Virus record (IMG/VR): IMGVR_UViG_3300042891_001008 | Coordinates: 1 to 51,542 of that record | Direction: 5' to 3' (one strand) | DNA length: 51,542 bases | DNA from: a virus | Shown here: positions 7,807 through 16,506 of the stretch, piece by piece | Numbering within the stretch: the stretch's first letter is position 1 | Layout: every line of letters begins with the position of its first letter | Program-made: the position numbers and the translations under genes | Notes under the pieces: generated by a model | What the model was told of the DNA's origin: nothing | Seen by the model: only the letters and a program-made list of their open reading frames with translations | Databases searched by the model: none

Positions 7807-9423
7807 ATGATAGGAATAGGACCTAAAGCAAGATACACTGACGAGACAGTTAATCGTTTTAAGAAGACAAATTTACTATATACAGAAGATCCTTTTATGC
7901 TGTATCAAGATCCGACGTATCTCGGGTTTAAGCTTTTTTTCGAATTTGAATATCCTGACCATGGACTTATGACTATATCAGAGACCCCAGGTCCTAATAC
8001 TGCATTAGGTTATTTGAATGCTATTGGTGATAAATATAGGGCAAATTATTTAAGAAAGTTTATATCGACTCTTCAAAATATAAATTTAAAAACTCCTTGG
8101 TTCTTTCAAACTATCGAAGGGTTAGATCAAGCTTGGAAAAGAGGTTTTCAAGAGGAAGAATTTAAAGCAATGCTACCTAAAGATAGAAAGATTGTAATTG
8201 GTTGTGAGGAATCTATTGATTTAAGAATGACCGCATTAATGGACTTTTACCGTAAAGCATGTTTTGATTGGTATGCGAGAAGAGAGGTAGTTCCTTGGAA
8301 TCTAAGAACTTTCAACGTTTATATCTATATTTACGAAGCTAGAAAAATTAATAAGGACGGTAAACCATCACCTTCCGGTATGTTAGATCTTTCTAAACTT
8401 TTAGGACTTTCCGATATTAATAAGAAGCAACAAGAAGAAAATTATCGCCTTATGGGCGAACCTTTAGGGAAACCGGATGGTGAAGGAGCTTTGGCTCGAG
8501 CAAGATCTACTATAAATTCAGCCGTAGATGGAATTAAACAAAACCCTATTACTGGAATTAGTAATGCATTAAATCCACAAAAAGCAGAAACTATAGATTC
8601 GCCAGATCCAAAAATTACCCGAGTTCTTTATAGGTTTAAGATGTGTGAATGGTTACCGGATGAAAGTTCTGAAATCTTTACTAAGGTTGGTAATGTTATA
8701 GGAGATAGAGCTACTCAAAAAATTGCTTTCTCTTATAGAGACGTAGAAGAAATTAACTTATATACGATATATTCTCGTGATCTTTTTGTTAGGGATAAAA
8801 TACTTGGATTGATGGATCTTGCTACTTTTGATGCCCCTTTCAAAAAAGAAGGAAATTCTCCTGGTGGATGGTCTTTGGATAGTGTTCTTAACGATAATAA
8901 CTTCGGTAAATTGGTTGCTCCTTTCGCAGCTCTAGGAGCACAACAAATAGAAAGGCTTATTTCCTCTTATGCTGGAAAATTACTAATGGGTAATATCTAT
9001 GGATTTTCTGCTGGTCAAGCTTTGAGTCAAGTTGGTGGAATTCTAAGTGGAGATCCTACCGCTGTAGTTGCGGGTGCTGCAGGACTAGCAAATCAAATTA
9101 TTCCTAGTGCATCAAAAAGAAACAATTCAGGAAAAATAGGTCTAAATGAACCATATTTTGATTCGGTAACTGCTAATAGAACATTGGATAGATCTTCAAT
9201 AGGAAATACTTATGAAGAAGCAATTAATCGAACTAATGATGTTGATAATTTAGGAAACACTTACAATGCTCCAATTAATCAAACCAATGATGTTGATAAT
9301 TTGGGGAATACATACGAACCACCGATTAATCAAACTAATGATGTTGATAATTTAGGAAACACTTATAATGCTCCAACTAATCAAACTAACGATGTTGATT
9401 CTATAGGTAATGTTTATGAATAA
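7807..9423 (+). CDS. Putative baseplate structural protein with C-terminal 17-residue repeats
   Basis: The 538-residue product is not assignable to a named family. Residues 1-180 form a globular region rich in aromatic residues. Residues about 330-440 contain an Ala/Gly-rich helical stretch. The last 75 residues are repeats of LGNTYxxPINQTNDVDN, about four and a half copies. It sits between the hub and spike genes, where a hub- or tube-associated protein is expected. The start lies 3 bp after the hub stop with no Shine-Dalgarno sequence. Confidence 0.6.
   Translation: MIGIGPKARYTDETVNRFKKTNLLYTEDPFMLYQDPTYLGFKLFFEFEYPDHGLMTISETPGPNTALGYLNAIGDKYRANYLRKFISTLQNINLKTPWFFQTIEGLDQAWKRGFQEEEFKAMLPKDRKIVIGCEESIDLRMTALMDFYRKACFDWYARREVVPWNLRTFNVYIYIYEARKINKDGKPSPSGMLDLSKLLGLSDINKKQQEENYRLMGEPLGKPDGEGALARARSTINSAVDGIKQNPITGISNALNPQKAETIDSPDPKITRVLYRFKMCEWLPDESSEIFTKVGNVIGDRATQKIAFSYRDVEEINLYTIYSRDLFVRDKILGLMDLATFDAPFKKEGNSPGGWSLDSVLNDNNFGKLVAPFAALGAQQIERLISSYAGKLLMGNIYGFSAGQALSQVGGILSGDPTAVVAGAAGLANQIIPSASKRNNSGKIGLNEPYFDSVTANRTLDRSSIGNTYEEAINRTNDVDNLGNTYNAPINQTNDVDNLGNTYEPPINQTNDVDNLGNTYNAPTNQTNDVDSIGNVYE
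9199..9423 (+). repeat. 51-bp in-frame tandem repeats
   Basis: Copies of a 51-bp unit begin with ggaaatactta-type sequence at 9202, 9253, 9304 and 9355, with a partial copy at the 3' end. They encode the 17-residue Asn/Asp-rich repeats. Copies differ mainly at the three residues after NTY (EEA, NAP, EPP). Confidence 0.9.
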
Positions 9424-9453
9424 ACTTTTTAAATAAGAAGCATATAATTAGAG

Positions 9454-10248
9454 ATGATTAACCGAGATAGCGCATACAAAGACGATTTACTGGGGACCTC
9501 CTGGATTGGAGAAGTAGTGGATATAGAAGATCCTCTAAAAATAGGTAGAGTTAAAGTTAATGTATATGGTAAATTCGATAAAATTCCTACTGAAGATATT
9601 CCATGGGCTTATCCTGGAAATAATAACACTGCAGGTTCTGCAACCGGTGGAGGATTCTTTTCTGTTCCTAAAAAAGGAACTGTTGTTTCGGTTAAATTCG
9701 ATCAAGGTAACATATATCACCCAGAATATTTCTTTAATCAAAAAATATCTGATGAGGTTAAAGCAGAAATCGAAGGATCTTACCCGAATGCTCATGTTAT
9801 TGTTTTTGATACAGTAACTGAAGGGGCTTTAAAAATATTCTTCACTGAACAAAAAGGTTTGATGTTAGATTATAAAGAAACACAAATCAACATTAAACCC
9901 GACAAATCCATAGATATTCATACTGCTTCAGGTAATTCAAAAATCGAATTATTAGATGATGGTAAGCTTAATGTTACTAATGCTTCAGATATAACTATAA
10001 AGTGTGATACGAAAATCAGCATTACATCCACTAACGAAACTACAATCAAATGTGATAAGCTAATTATCGATCATGCATCAACTATAGAATTAGGTAAAGG
10101 TGCAACTGAGAAAGTTATTTTAGGTAATAAATTTATGTCACTTTTTAATTCACATACTCATATTGGAAACTTAGGTGCTCCAACTTCTCCACCTATTAAA
10201 CCAATGACTCCTGCTGAACTAAGTCAGAAAAAAGTAGTCGTTAAATAA
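9454..10248 (+). CDS. Baseplate spike protein, gp5/gpV-like, without lysozyme domain
   Basis: Residues 15-100 form an OB-fold typical of gp5/gpV/VgrG (WIGEVVDIEDPLKIGRVKV, then IPWAYP, a Gly-rich loop and PKKGTVVSVKFDQG). Residues 140-225 are short alternating strands expected of a triple-stranded beta-helix. An HTH triplet near residue 232 (SHTHIG) matches the His-x-His found at the tip of P2 gpV-type spikes, where six histidines of a trimer bind iron. There is no lysozyme insertion as in T4 gp5. It pierces the outer membrane on tail contraction (family knowledge). Confidence 0.88.
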   Translation: MINRDSAYKDDLLGTSWIGEVVDIEDPLKIGRVKVNVYGKFDKIPTEDIPWAYPGNNNTAGSATGGGFFSVPKKGTVVSVKFDQGNIYHPEYFFNQKISDEVKAEIEGSYPNAHVIVFDTVTEGALKIFFTEQKGLMLDYKETQINIKPDKSIDIHTASGNSKIELLDDGKLNVTNASDITIKCDTKISITSTNETTIKCDKLIIDHASTIELGKGATEKVILGNKFMSLFNSHTHIGNLGAPTSPPIKPMTPAELSQKKVVVK

Positions 10249-10257
10249 TTTTAAATT

Positions 10258-10602
10258 ATGCCATTAGTTAAAGCCACACTAGACACAACAATAAAATCTC
10301 AATTAGAACCTTTAATTGAGGCTAAGACAAAAGATGCTTTTGAAAAAGGGCTTCTTAAATTTCAATCTGAATTAACTCAAGTTTCTACAGTCGCCGATGT
10401 AAATAAGGCTATAACTGCTGCTTCTATTGTATTCTCTAAGGAAATGAAAAAGCTAGCTGCGGATATTTCCAAATCGGTATCTGACAATGTAGACACTTAC
10501 ATAAAAGCCGGAACAGTTAATGTCCTCGTTAATGGAGTTACTGTCGGAGCTCCTTCCCCACACGCAATCACTGCACAACCTGGAATCGGTACTATATCCT
10601 AA
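10258..10602 (+). CDS. Spike-associated hypothetical protein (114 aa)
   Basis: No family is recognised. Residues 1-85 are helical and Lys/Ala-rich. The end (VNVLVNGVTVGAPSPHAITAQPGIGTIS) looks like short strands with Gly/Pro turns. It directly follows the spike gene, 9 bp away, and could cap or load the spike. It is not a PAAR protein: the expected PAAR/His/Cys pattern is absent. Confidence 0.6.
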   Translation: MPLVKATLDTTIKSQLEPLIEAKTKDAFEKGLLKFQSELTQVSTVADVNKAITAASIVFSKEMKKLAADISKSVSDNVDTYIKAGTVNVLVNGVTVGAPSPHAITAQPGIGTIS

Positions 10603-10659
10603 GATATATAATCTAATAATACAATAATCTATTTACTCACCCTTTAATACAAACAAAAA
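10603..10659 (+). promoter_or_regulatory. Leader of the S1-domain gene with candidate promoter core
   Basis: gatatataat (10603-10612) shares the ATATATAAT core with 3927-3935 and 11863-11871. It is followed by a pyrimidine stretch (tttactcaccctttaat) and an A-rich run (acaaacaaaaa) that reaches the ATG at 10660. No Shine-Dalgarno sequence is present. The A-rich run is the likely ribosome-loading signal. Confidence 0.35.
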
Positions 10660-11853
10660 ATGAAAAAAACAAACGGAGAAACGGCTTACTTCGAAACCGA
10701 TGTCTATGTTGACGACAAAGGTAATTTCGATTGGGATCGCTTTGAAGCTGAAAACCCACGAAAACTTAAGCACAACAAAAAAATTAAAATGCATCCAGGA
10801 GATGACAGTAAAGTTTATTGTACTGCTCCATATGCACAAGAATTGTACGAATTGTACAATGGCTCGCTCACACATTTAAAAGAGCCGAAAGAAGGTTCCG
10901 TAGTTCAAGGAACTGTTGTATCTCTTACCACCGACGTAGCTATCGTTGATGTAAATTGGAGAGAAGATGCAATGATTGAACTTAGAAAGGAGAACCAAGA
11001 GTTTCTCAAGTACATCCAACCAGGATTCCCTGTGGAAGTCCTTATTGAAAGAGTTGGAGGTGTATCAGCTAAATATCCAATCCAAGCTTCTTATTCTAAG
11101 AATATTATTTCTAAGAAAAGAGATGAAATTATGGCAGCAATTGGAGAACCTATCGCTTACTTAGGTAAAGTTACCGAATTGATTCACGGAGGTTACTTCT
11201 TGGATATCGAAGGAATTAAATGTTTCATGCCAGGTTCACTTGGTGGAATGAACAAATTAGTTAACTTTGAAGAACTTGTAGGTAAATCTATTTATGTAGT
11301 TCCAATCAACTATTCAAGAGAGAAAGATTATATCGTTGTATCTCATAGAGAATACCTTAAAGCTCTAGTTCCTCAAGAAATTGATAAATTAGAAATGGGT
11401 AAAGAATACGAAGGATTCATTACTGGAACTAGTAAACATGGTATCTTCGTTGAATTTAATCAATGCTTAACTGGTCTTATTAGTCGAAATGATATAGATC
11501 CTGCTAAAATCGATGACTTTGATAACAAACGATTCAAAGCTGGAGACAGTATCAAATTCTTTGCTAAAGAAGTTATTGATAATGAGAAAATCGTTCTTAC
11601 TCAAAAGGTTATTGAACCTGAAGTTTCTGTATGGGACGATGTTGAAAATCGATATAAAGTTCCTTCAACTGTAACTGGTAAAGTTAAGAAAATTGTAAGA
11701 TATGGAGTTTTCGTAGAGTTAGAACCTAAATTAGTAGGTCTTCTACACAAATCACATCTCGAAGAAAATATCGAATTAGAGGTAGGTCAAGAAATTGATG
11801 TTAAAATAATCCGAATCGATAAAGACAACAAGAAGGTCGATTTCTCCATGTAA
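10660..11853 (+). CDS. Ribosomal protein S1-like RNA-binding protein with four S1 domains
   Basis: Four S1 (OB-fold) repeats follow an 76-residue N-terminal extension. They start near residues 77 (GSVVQGTVVSL, degenerate), 161 (YLGKVTELIHGGYFLDI), 243 (GKEYEGFITGTSKHGIFVEF) and 332 (STVTGKVKKIVRYGVFVEL). The last two carry the canonical GxFVEx ... GLxxxS/H pattern. Bacterial S1 has up to six such repeats and brings A/U-rich mRNA to the 30S subunit. This version could replace or compete with host S1 on infected ribosomes (inference). It interrupts the baseplate genes and has its own leader and possible promoter, which suggests separate expression. Confidence 0.9.
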   Translation: MKKTNGETAYFETDVYVDDKGNFDWDRFEAENPRKLKHNKKIKMHPGDDSKVYCTAPYAQELYELYNGSLTHLKEPKEGSVVQGTVVSLTTDVAIVDVNWREDAMIELRKENQEFLKYIQPGFPVEVLIERVGGVSAKYPIQASYSKNIISKKRDEIMAAIGEPIAYLGKVTELIHGGYFLDIEGIKCFMPGSLGGMNKLVNFEELVGKSIYVVPINYSREKDYIVVSHREYLKALVPQEIDKLEMGKEYEGFITGTSKHGIFVEFNQCLTGLISRNDIDPAKIDDFDNKRFKAGDSIKFFAKEVIDNEKIVLTQKVIEPEVSVWDDVENRYKVPSTVTGKVKKIVRYGVFVELEPKLVGLLHKSHLEENIELEVGQEIDVKIIRIDKDNKKVDFSM

Positions 11854-11858
11854 TCTTC

Positions 11859-11875
11859 ATGAATATATAATAAAA
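11859..11875 (+). promoter_or_regulatory. Candidate late promoter, second copy
   Basis: The sequence atgaatatataataaaa is identical over 17 bp to 3923-3939. It lies in the 38-bp gap after the S1 gene, with its G 31 bp before the ATG at 11892. It would start a transcript for the wedge block. Confidence 0.4.
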
Positions 11876-11891
11876 GAAGATTGAAACACGA

Positions 11892-13253
11892 ATGAATTTT
11901 AATTCACATGGGCTTAATGCCTTGTTTGAAAAGTCACTAATTAGAATAATCGCAGATTTTGGGTCCGATAAGGACCCAAGGTCTGTTATTTCTGAATTGA
12001 CAAAGGACTTGAAGACTAAAGTTTCATCTTTGGATCCAGGACCTTATAATTTCAATCTCACTAGAGGAGAGGATGGAGTTTATCATTTGACGACTCCATT
12101 TATGTTGTATAGAGATTCTAGATTAGTTTTAATCAATCTTTTAAAATGGATAGAAAGAAGTGGTAAGACGGACAGAAACGATAACTTATTCATCGATTTG
12201 AAATTTATGGATGAAGTAAAAGGTCCTTTTAAAGGAACTTTGTTTAACACGGGAACCAAAATCGAAAGTATTGATAAACTTAAATTTATTTTAGAATTTG
12301 ATGAAACTAAGATCTATAAAACATTCCCTTCTAGAAAGGATGGTTTCGTTTCTAAATCTATTATGAGATTCAATCCGAAGCAAAAATTCATCCCAAAAGA
12401 AAATTCTTCAATAGATCCTAATTTATACGATATTCCTAATACTGTAAATAGTGGAGTTAATTTTGAAACTTTAAATCAAGGTTTCTTAAGACTTCAATAC
12501 ATAGGAGGGACTCGATATGAACAAAAAATAGAAGAGATCCTAGATATATTAAATGGATTTTGTGTTACTTCTTGGAACTGTACAATAAACAAAGGATTTT
12601 CTAGAGAGAATATATTAACATTCCAAAAAGAAATAGCAAAACATAATAAGATCAGAGAATCATATTATGATTATGCTGTTTTTAAATCTTTATTTCCTGG
12701 GATTAAATTTACCGTAGATATGATTGACGATAAAAAAACTTTAGAGTCATACTATCAAATATTGAGAGATCGTATCTATGAAATTTTCTCTAATCTAGAT
12801 TTTAAAGGAGATTTAGAGTTGAATTACGACACGACACTTTCAATGTTCCAAATCAAAGAAGGTAACCTAAAATGTAACGATATTTATGGTATCGAAATGA
12901 TAATGTGTAAAGTGGAATTTGGTAATTTCGTAAATTGTGATTTTTATGATTGTGAAATCATAGATGCTAAATTACAAGGATGTAATTTGTTCTTACATAC
13001 ATCTGCAAATAGATGTAATTTATTCGATTCTTTTGCAAATAGAACTTGTGAATTACTTAATTGTGAATTTGATGGAATGAATGGAGTAATGAACACTAAA
13101 ATGGTTGGTGGATTATTCCGTAAAGGTAAAATTGGTAGTTTTGCCGATATATCTGATACAACTACAGTTATTCAATATCAACCGCTTAAAGCTGGTTATA
13201 TGGTTGTTGGAGATAAAATAATCATACCGACAAAAAAATTTAGACAACTATAA
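11892..13253 (+). CDS. Possible amidoligase-like protein with pentapeptide-like C-terminus (453 aa)
   Basis: The middle region (about 110-230) has the order IDKLKFILEFDE ... FPSRKDGF ... GFLRLQYIGGTRYEQKIEEI. This resembles the phage amidoligase (COOH-NH2 ligase, glutamine-synthetase-like) layout of a helix, an FPSR segment and an F/L-R-x-x-Y/I-x-GG strand. Catalytic residues cannot be confirmed and the usual His before the first helix is not seen, so this may be an inactive structural relative. Residues about 320-420 contain spaced Cys/Asn/Phe pentapeptide-like repeats (CDFYDCEI, CNLFLH, CNLFDS, CEFDG), suggesting a beta-helix. It overlaps the next gene by 1 bp (taATG). Confidence 0.45.
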   Translation: MNFNSHGLNALFEKSLIRIIADFGSDKDPRSVISELTKDLKTKVSSLDPGPYNFNLTRGEDGVYHLTTPFMLYRDSRLVLINLLKWIERSGKTDRNDNLFIDLKFMDEVKGPFKGTLFNTGTKIESIDKLKFILEFDETKIYKTFPSRKDGFVSKSIMRFNPKQKFIPKENSSIDPNLYDIPNTVNSGVNFETLNQGFLRLQYIGGTRYEQKIEEILDILNGFCVTSWNCTINKGFSRENILTFQKEIAKHNKIRESYYDYAVFKSLFPGIKFTVDMIDDKKTLESYYQILRDRIYEIFSNLDFKGDLELNYDTTLSMFQIKEGNLKCNDIYGIEMIMCKVEFGNFVNCDFYDCEIIDAKLQGCNLFLHTSANRCNLFDSFANRTCELLNCEFDGMNGVMNTKMVGGLFRKGKIGSFADISDTTTVIQYQPLKAGYMVVGDKIIIPTKKFRQL

Positions 13254-14032
13254 TGGCATATGATAATTGTAGCCCAGGAGGTCCTATGACTCAGGACGAG
13301 TTCATCGCATTAGTTCAACAAGAACTTAGTGTTGCATGTGCTCTCCCGTTCACAGTTCCACCAACGGAAATTCAAAGGATTATAAAGCTTTCGGCCGATT
13401 GGTTTTATAAAAAATACGAAGATGCAGTAGAGGAAAGATATTACATCATCCCAACTACAATGTTCAAGACAGAACAATTTAAAAGGGAGAGGACTGTTAC
13501 TATGCCTGATTGCATATTTTCGATTTGGCAATTGAAGAAGCTAAAAGAAGATTTTGGTCGATCTATGTCTTTTGATGGAACTGCCGATTTTGGTATTGAA
13601 CGTTTATTCTTATCTGACTCGGTTTCTATCGGTCAAGGTACTGAGAATTTGATGTATTACACATTAAATCTTTATTGGTTAGATGTAGCTTCACATGTTA
13701 TTAATCATACGATAAGCTATAATTACAATAGAAATACTCATAAGCTATTTTTTGGTGGTGAAACTCCTAATAGAGATTGTGTTGCTTTAACATACACAAA
13801 AATTCCTATTGAACACCTAATAAAAGATGAAATTTTCTATCGTTATGTAGTTGCTAAATGTAAAGTTCAGCTTTCTAGAATTCTAGGAACCTTTAACTTT
13901 AACCTTCCAGGTAACATACAAATCAATTACGATTTGATCAGATCTGAAGGAACTGATGAGATAACTAAGATTGAAGAGGAGGTTAAATCTGAAGAAGGAA
14001 TGGACTTCTTTATGACTTCTGGAGGTTCATAA
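13253..14032 (+). CDS. Putative virion structural protein (259 aa)
   Basis: The family is not firmly recognised. An N-terminal helical region (residues 12-50) is followed by a conserved-looking strand start (RTVTMPDCIFSIWQLKK) and a C-terminal helical segment (FYRYVVAKCKVQLSRILGTFNFNLPG). This layout is common in T4-like neck or connector-type proteins of environmental phages. Its place directly before gp25 makes a baseplate- or neck-associated role plausible. The 80-bp gap downstream is the largest within the wedge block. Confidence 0.55.
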   Translation: MAYDNCSPGGPMTQDEFIALVQQELSVACALPFTVPPTEIQRIIKLSADWFYKKYEDAVEERYYIIPTTMFKTEQFKRERTVTMPDCIFSIWQLKKLKEDFGRSMSFDGTADFGIERLFLSDSVSIGQGTENLMYYTLNLYWLDVASHVINHTISYNYNRNTHKLFFGGETPNRDCVALTYTKIPIEHLIKDEIFYRYVVAKCKVQLSRILGTFNFNLPGNIQINYDLIRSEGTDEITKIEEEVKSEEGMDFFMTSGGS

Positions 14033-14112
14033 TAATGACCAAGGTTTGACCACTACCATCAAATAGATTCAATCTAAGACAATAAAATAATCAAAATAAT
14101 AGATACCTTATA

Positions 14113-14478
14113 ATGGCAATTGATATCTACTTTAAGCTTCCTAGTGACTCAGTTTTCAATCCGAAAGGGATAGAAGAAGAGAGTGCAGTGGAGATTTTTC
14201 TTCAACAAGTCGATATGATATTAACTACGGAAAGAGGTACTGTTTTAGGAGATCCTGAATTCGGCTTAAATTTAGAAAAATATCTTTGGTCTTATTCAGG
14301 GGGTTCAGGTTCAATACAACAAGAAATTAACCAACAGATTGCAAATTATGTCTATATAGAAGATCCGATTGACTATGAAATATCGGTTAATTTTATCTCA
14401 GGAGAAATTTGGGATAGCATATTAATCGATGTTCTTATCGATGGTGAAAAAATTGCCGGCTATATGATGGCACCATAA
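14113..14478 (+). CDS. 25: Baseplate wedge protein gp25
   Basis: The 121-residue length and the sequence TERGTVLGDPEFGLNLEKYLW (residues about 39-59) match the gp25 / GPW family, whose conserved E-P-R/GxxxGxPxFG core packs in the wedge. The following EINQQIANYVYIEDP and strand pair fit as well. gp25 forms the wedge core with gp6 and gp53 in contractile systems, and the next gene is gp6-like, the usual order. Confidence 0.88.
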   Translation: MAIDIYFKLPSDSVFNPKGIEEESAVEIFLQQVDMILTTERGTVLGDPEFGLNLEKYLWSYSGGSGSIQQEINQQIANYVYIEDPIDYEISVNFISGEIWDSILIDVLIDGEKIAGYMMAP

Positions 14479-14491
14479 AAGAAAGAAGAAA

Positions 14492-16255
14492 ATGAAATTT
14501 TTAGAATCAAATAGAATTAAATTCGATCAGATTATAACTGATACTAGAGAATACTTAATCAATACGTATTCTCAGGCTCAATCTGTTTTTACTAAGTCTT
14601 CTCCATTTGGACAATTGTTAGACGTATTAACTGAATATTCACAGTTGATATTCTTATACATTGAAGATGCTTTAGTTGAATTGAATATCACAACCGCCAA
14701 TAAACAAAGATCTGTTTTTGGACTTTCTCGTCTTACTGGACATAATCCTACGAGACCACTTTCGGCTCAAGGGACTTTGAATATTAAAATTTCTCCAGAT
14801 GCTAAAAGTGAAGTAAACGCTAGTTATATCATGTTATTAGATAAAACTAAATTAAGTTGCGTTAATAACGGTTACAAATATTTTGTTCAATTAGGTAATT
14901 CATTAGAAAATATTAAGATAAACATTAACGAAGTTAATCAAATCCCTATTAAAATAATCCAAGGGGAAATAGAAGAACAGACTGTTGCTGGAACAGGTTT
15001 ACCTTTACAATCTTATACATTCACTTCTAAGAAACCTATCGAAAATGAAATGGTTTGGGTTTATGTTAATGGAGAAGCTTATGAAGTTGTAGATTCTTTA
15101 TATGATATGACGAAAGATGATAAGCTTTGTATGGTTAAAACTGGTATTAGTGGTGGTATAGATGTTTATTTTGGAAATGAAGATTATGGAGTTATTCCAG
15201 GAATAGGAGCTTTAATTACTGTTAGATATGTTAAGACTGACGGATTTTCGGGTAATATATTCTCAAAATCAAATCAGGTTACTTGGCAATGGATTGATAA
15301 AGGTTATACAAACACAGGAGAAGAGGCTGATCTAAATGTTGTTCTAATGACTTCAATAGATAAACCTATAATACTTGGAGCTGACGCAGAATCTATAGAA
15401 TTAACTAAAATCATTGCACCTAAAACTAGTAGAGCTTATGTTCTAGCTAATCCTGATAATTACGTTAAACTTCTTTCTAGATTCAATTATTCATATGTTG
15501 ATGCATATACTACATGGGACGATGAATACATAAACGACGATAACATCGTTTATTTATTTTTGATTCCGGATATTCAAAGAAGATTAAGTAAAAATACGGA
15601 TTATTTCACTACGGATTTGAAAAACTTCTACTTAGATCCGGATGAAAAAGCAGCTCTGTATGATTATATCAATAGATCTGGGCAACAAATCATGTCTACC
15701 GAATTAAGTGTAGTTGATCCAGTTGTTACCAAATATGCTCTAAATATATTTTTAAGGGTTTTTGATACTAGTGATCAGGTTACAATAAAAAATGAAATCA
15801 CTAGCAAAATTACCGAATATTTACTTAAAGTAAAAAGGAGAGACAAGATACCAAAATCAGATATAATTTCCATCGTTGAAAATATTGAAGGGGTTGATTC
15901 TGTTTCTATTTCTTTCGTTTCTAAAACAAACGAAGATGCAATCATCGACGGTTATTACATTAAGAGAAATAATTCTATCGATAGAATTAGAGGAATTATG
16001 ACAGTAACAGAAACAAAAATCCCTGTTGCTGAAGGATCAGATCCTAATTTAGGTCTTGATGAATTCGGTGATATAGTAATTGGTTTAAATGAATTACCTC
16101 TAGTTCGAGGTGGTTGGTATGATCGATTCAGTAATTTCTATGAAGATGGATTAAACAGTGGAGAATTTTCTTCTATGAATATTATCGTAAAAGAGGTAAT
16201 CCGAGAATCGTTATCGGTTAAGATGATGAATAAAAATAAAGAATCCTTGAAATAA
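14492..16255 (+). CDS. 6: Baseplate wedge protein, gp6/gpJ-like
   Basis: The 587-residue product has the gpJ-family start: an N-terminal helix, then SSPFGQLLDVLTEYSQLIFLYIEDALVELNI and GLSRLTGHNPTRP (about residues 42-92). In this family that segment precedes a central beta domain and a helical C-terminal part. The later PVVTKYALNIFLRVF ... ITSKITEYLL ... KIPKSDIISIVENIEGVDSVSI region is the typical second wedge domain. gp6 dimers form the inner ring of the baseplate. The gene follows gp25 by 13 bp with an A/G-rich leader (aagaaagaagaaa). Confidence 0.85.
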   Translation: MKFLESNRIKFDQIITDTREYLINTYSQAQSVFTKSSPFGQLLDVLTEYSQLIFLYIEDALVELNITTANKQRSVFGLSRLTGHNPTRPLSAQGTLNIKISPDAKSEVNASYIMLLDKTKLSCVNNGYKYFVQLGNSLENIKININEVNQIPIKIIQGEIEEQTVAGTGLPLQSYTFTSKKPIENEMVWVYVNGEAYEVVDSLYDMTKDDKLCMVKTGISGGIDVYFGNEDYGVIPGIGALITVRYVKTDGFSGNIFSKSNQVTWQWIDKGYTNTGEEADLNVVLMTSIDKPIILGADAESIELTKIIAPKTSRAYVLANPDNYVKLLSRFNYSYVDAYTTWDDEYINDDNIVYLFLIPDIQRRLSKNTDYFTTDLKNFYLDPDEKAALYDYINRSGQQIMSTELSVVDPVVTKYALNIFLRVFDTSDQVTIKNEITSKITEYLLKVKRRDKIPKSDIISIVENIEGVDSVSISFVSKTNEDAIIDGYYIKRNNSIDRIRGIMTVTETKIPVAEGSDPNLGLDEFGDIVIGLNELPLVRGGWYDRFSNFYEDGLNSGEFSSMNIIVKEVIRESLSVKMMNKNKESLK

Positions 16256-16256
16256 G

Positions 16257-16505
16257 ATGTATGTAGACTCATTCTATAATAAATTAATTAGATCCAATGA
16301 TAGACTTATCGCTAGAGGATTTGATTATGGAGCAAACGGAATTATAGATAAATTCGTTTCTCCTAGGATGTATTTAGTTGATAGAATTGCTGGGTTTTTG
16401 AATATGATAGATCCTAGCTTAATTGAATTAATTGATTCGGTTAAAAGAGTTCAATTCTACTATAATTATACGATGGATAAAAATGACCGAAGCTTAAATT
16501 TCTAA
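16257..16505 (+). CDS. Small wedge-block protein (82 aa)
   Basis: Not recognised. The product is helical, with a central amphipathic stretch (YLVDRIAGFLNMIDPSLIELIDSVKRV) and no signal peptide. It begins 1 bp after the gp6 stop and ends 1 bp before the next start, so it is translated with the wedge genes and likely belongs to the baseplate. Confidence 0.65.
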   Translation: MYVDSFYNKLIRSNDRLIARGFDYGANGIIDKFVSPRMYLVDRIAGFLNMIDPSLIELIDSVKRVQFYYNYTMDKNDRSLNF

Positions 16506-16506
16506 G

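Noticed and set aside
9199-9423. CRISPR-like array
   Set aside because: Repeats are contiguous 51-bp in-frame coding units with no spacers.
10258-10602. PAAR tip protein
   Set aside because: Position fits, but the sequence lacks the PAAR motif and metal ligands.
14033-14112. Promoter of Bacteroidota type (tttgac ... tagatt)
   Set aside because: Element spacing and the -7 sequence do not match well enough to call.
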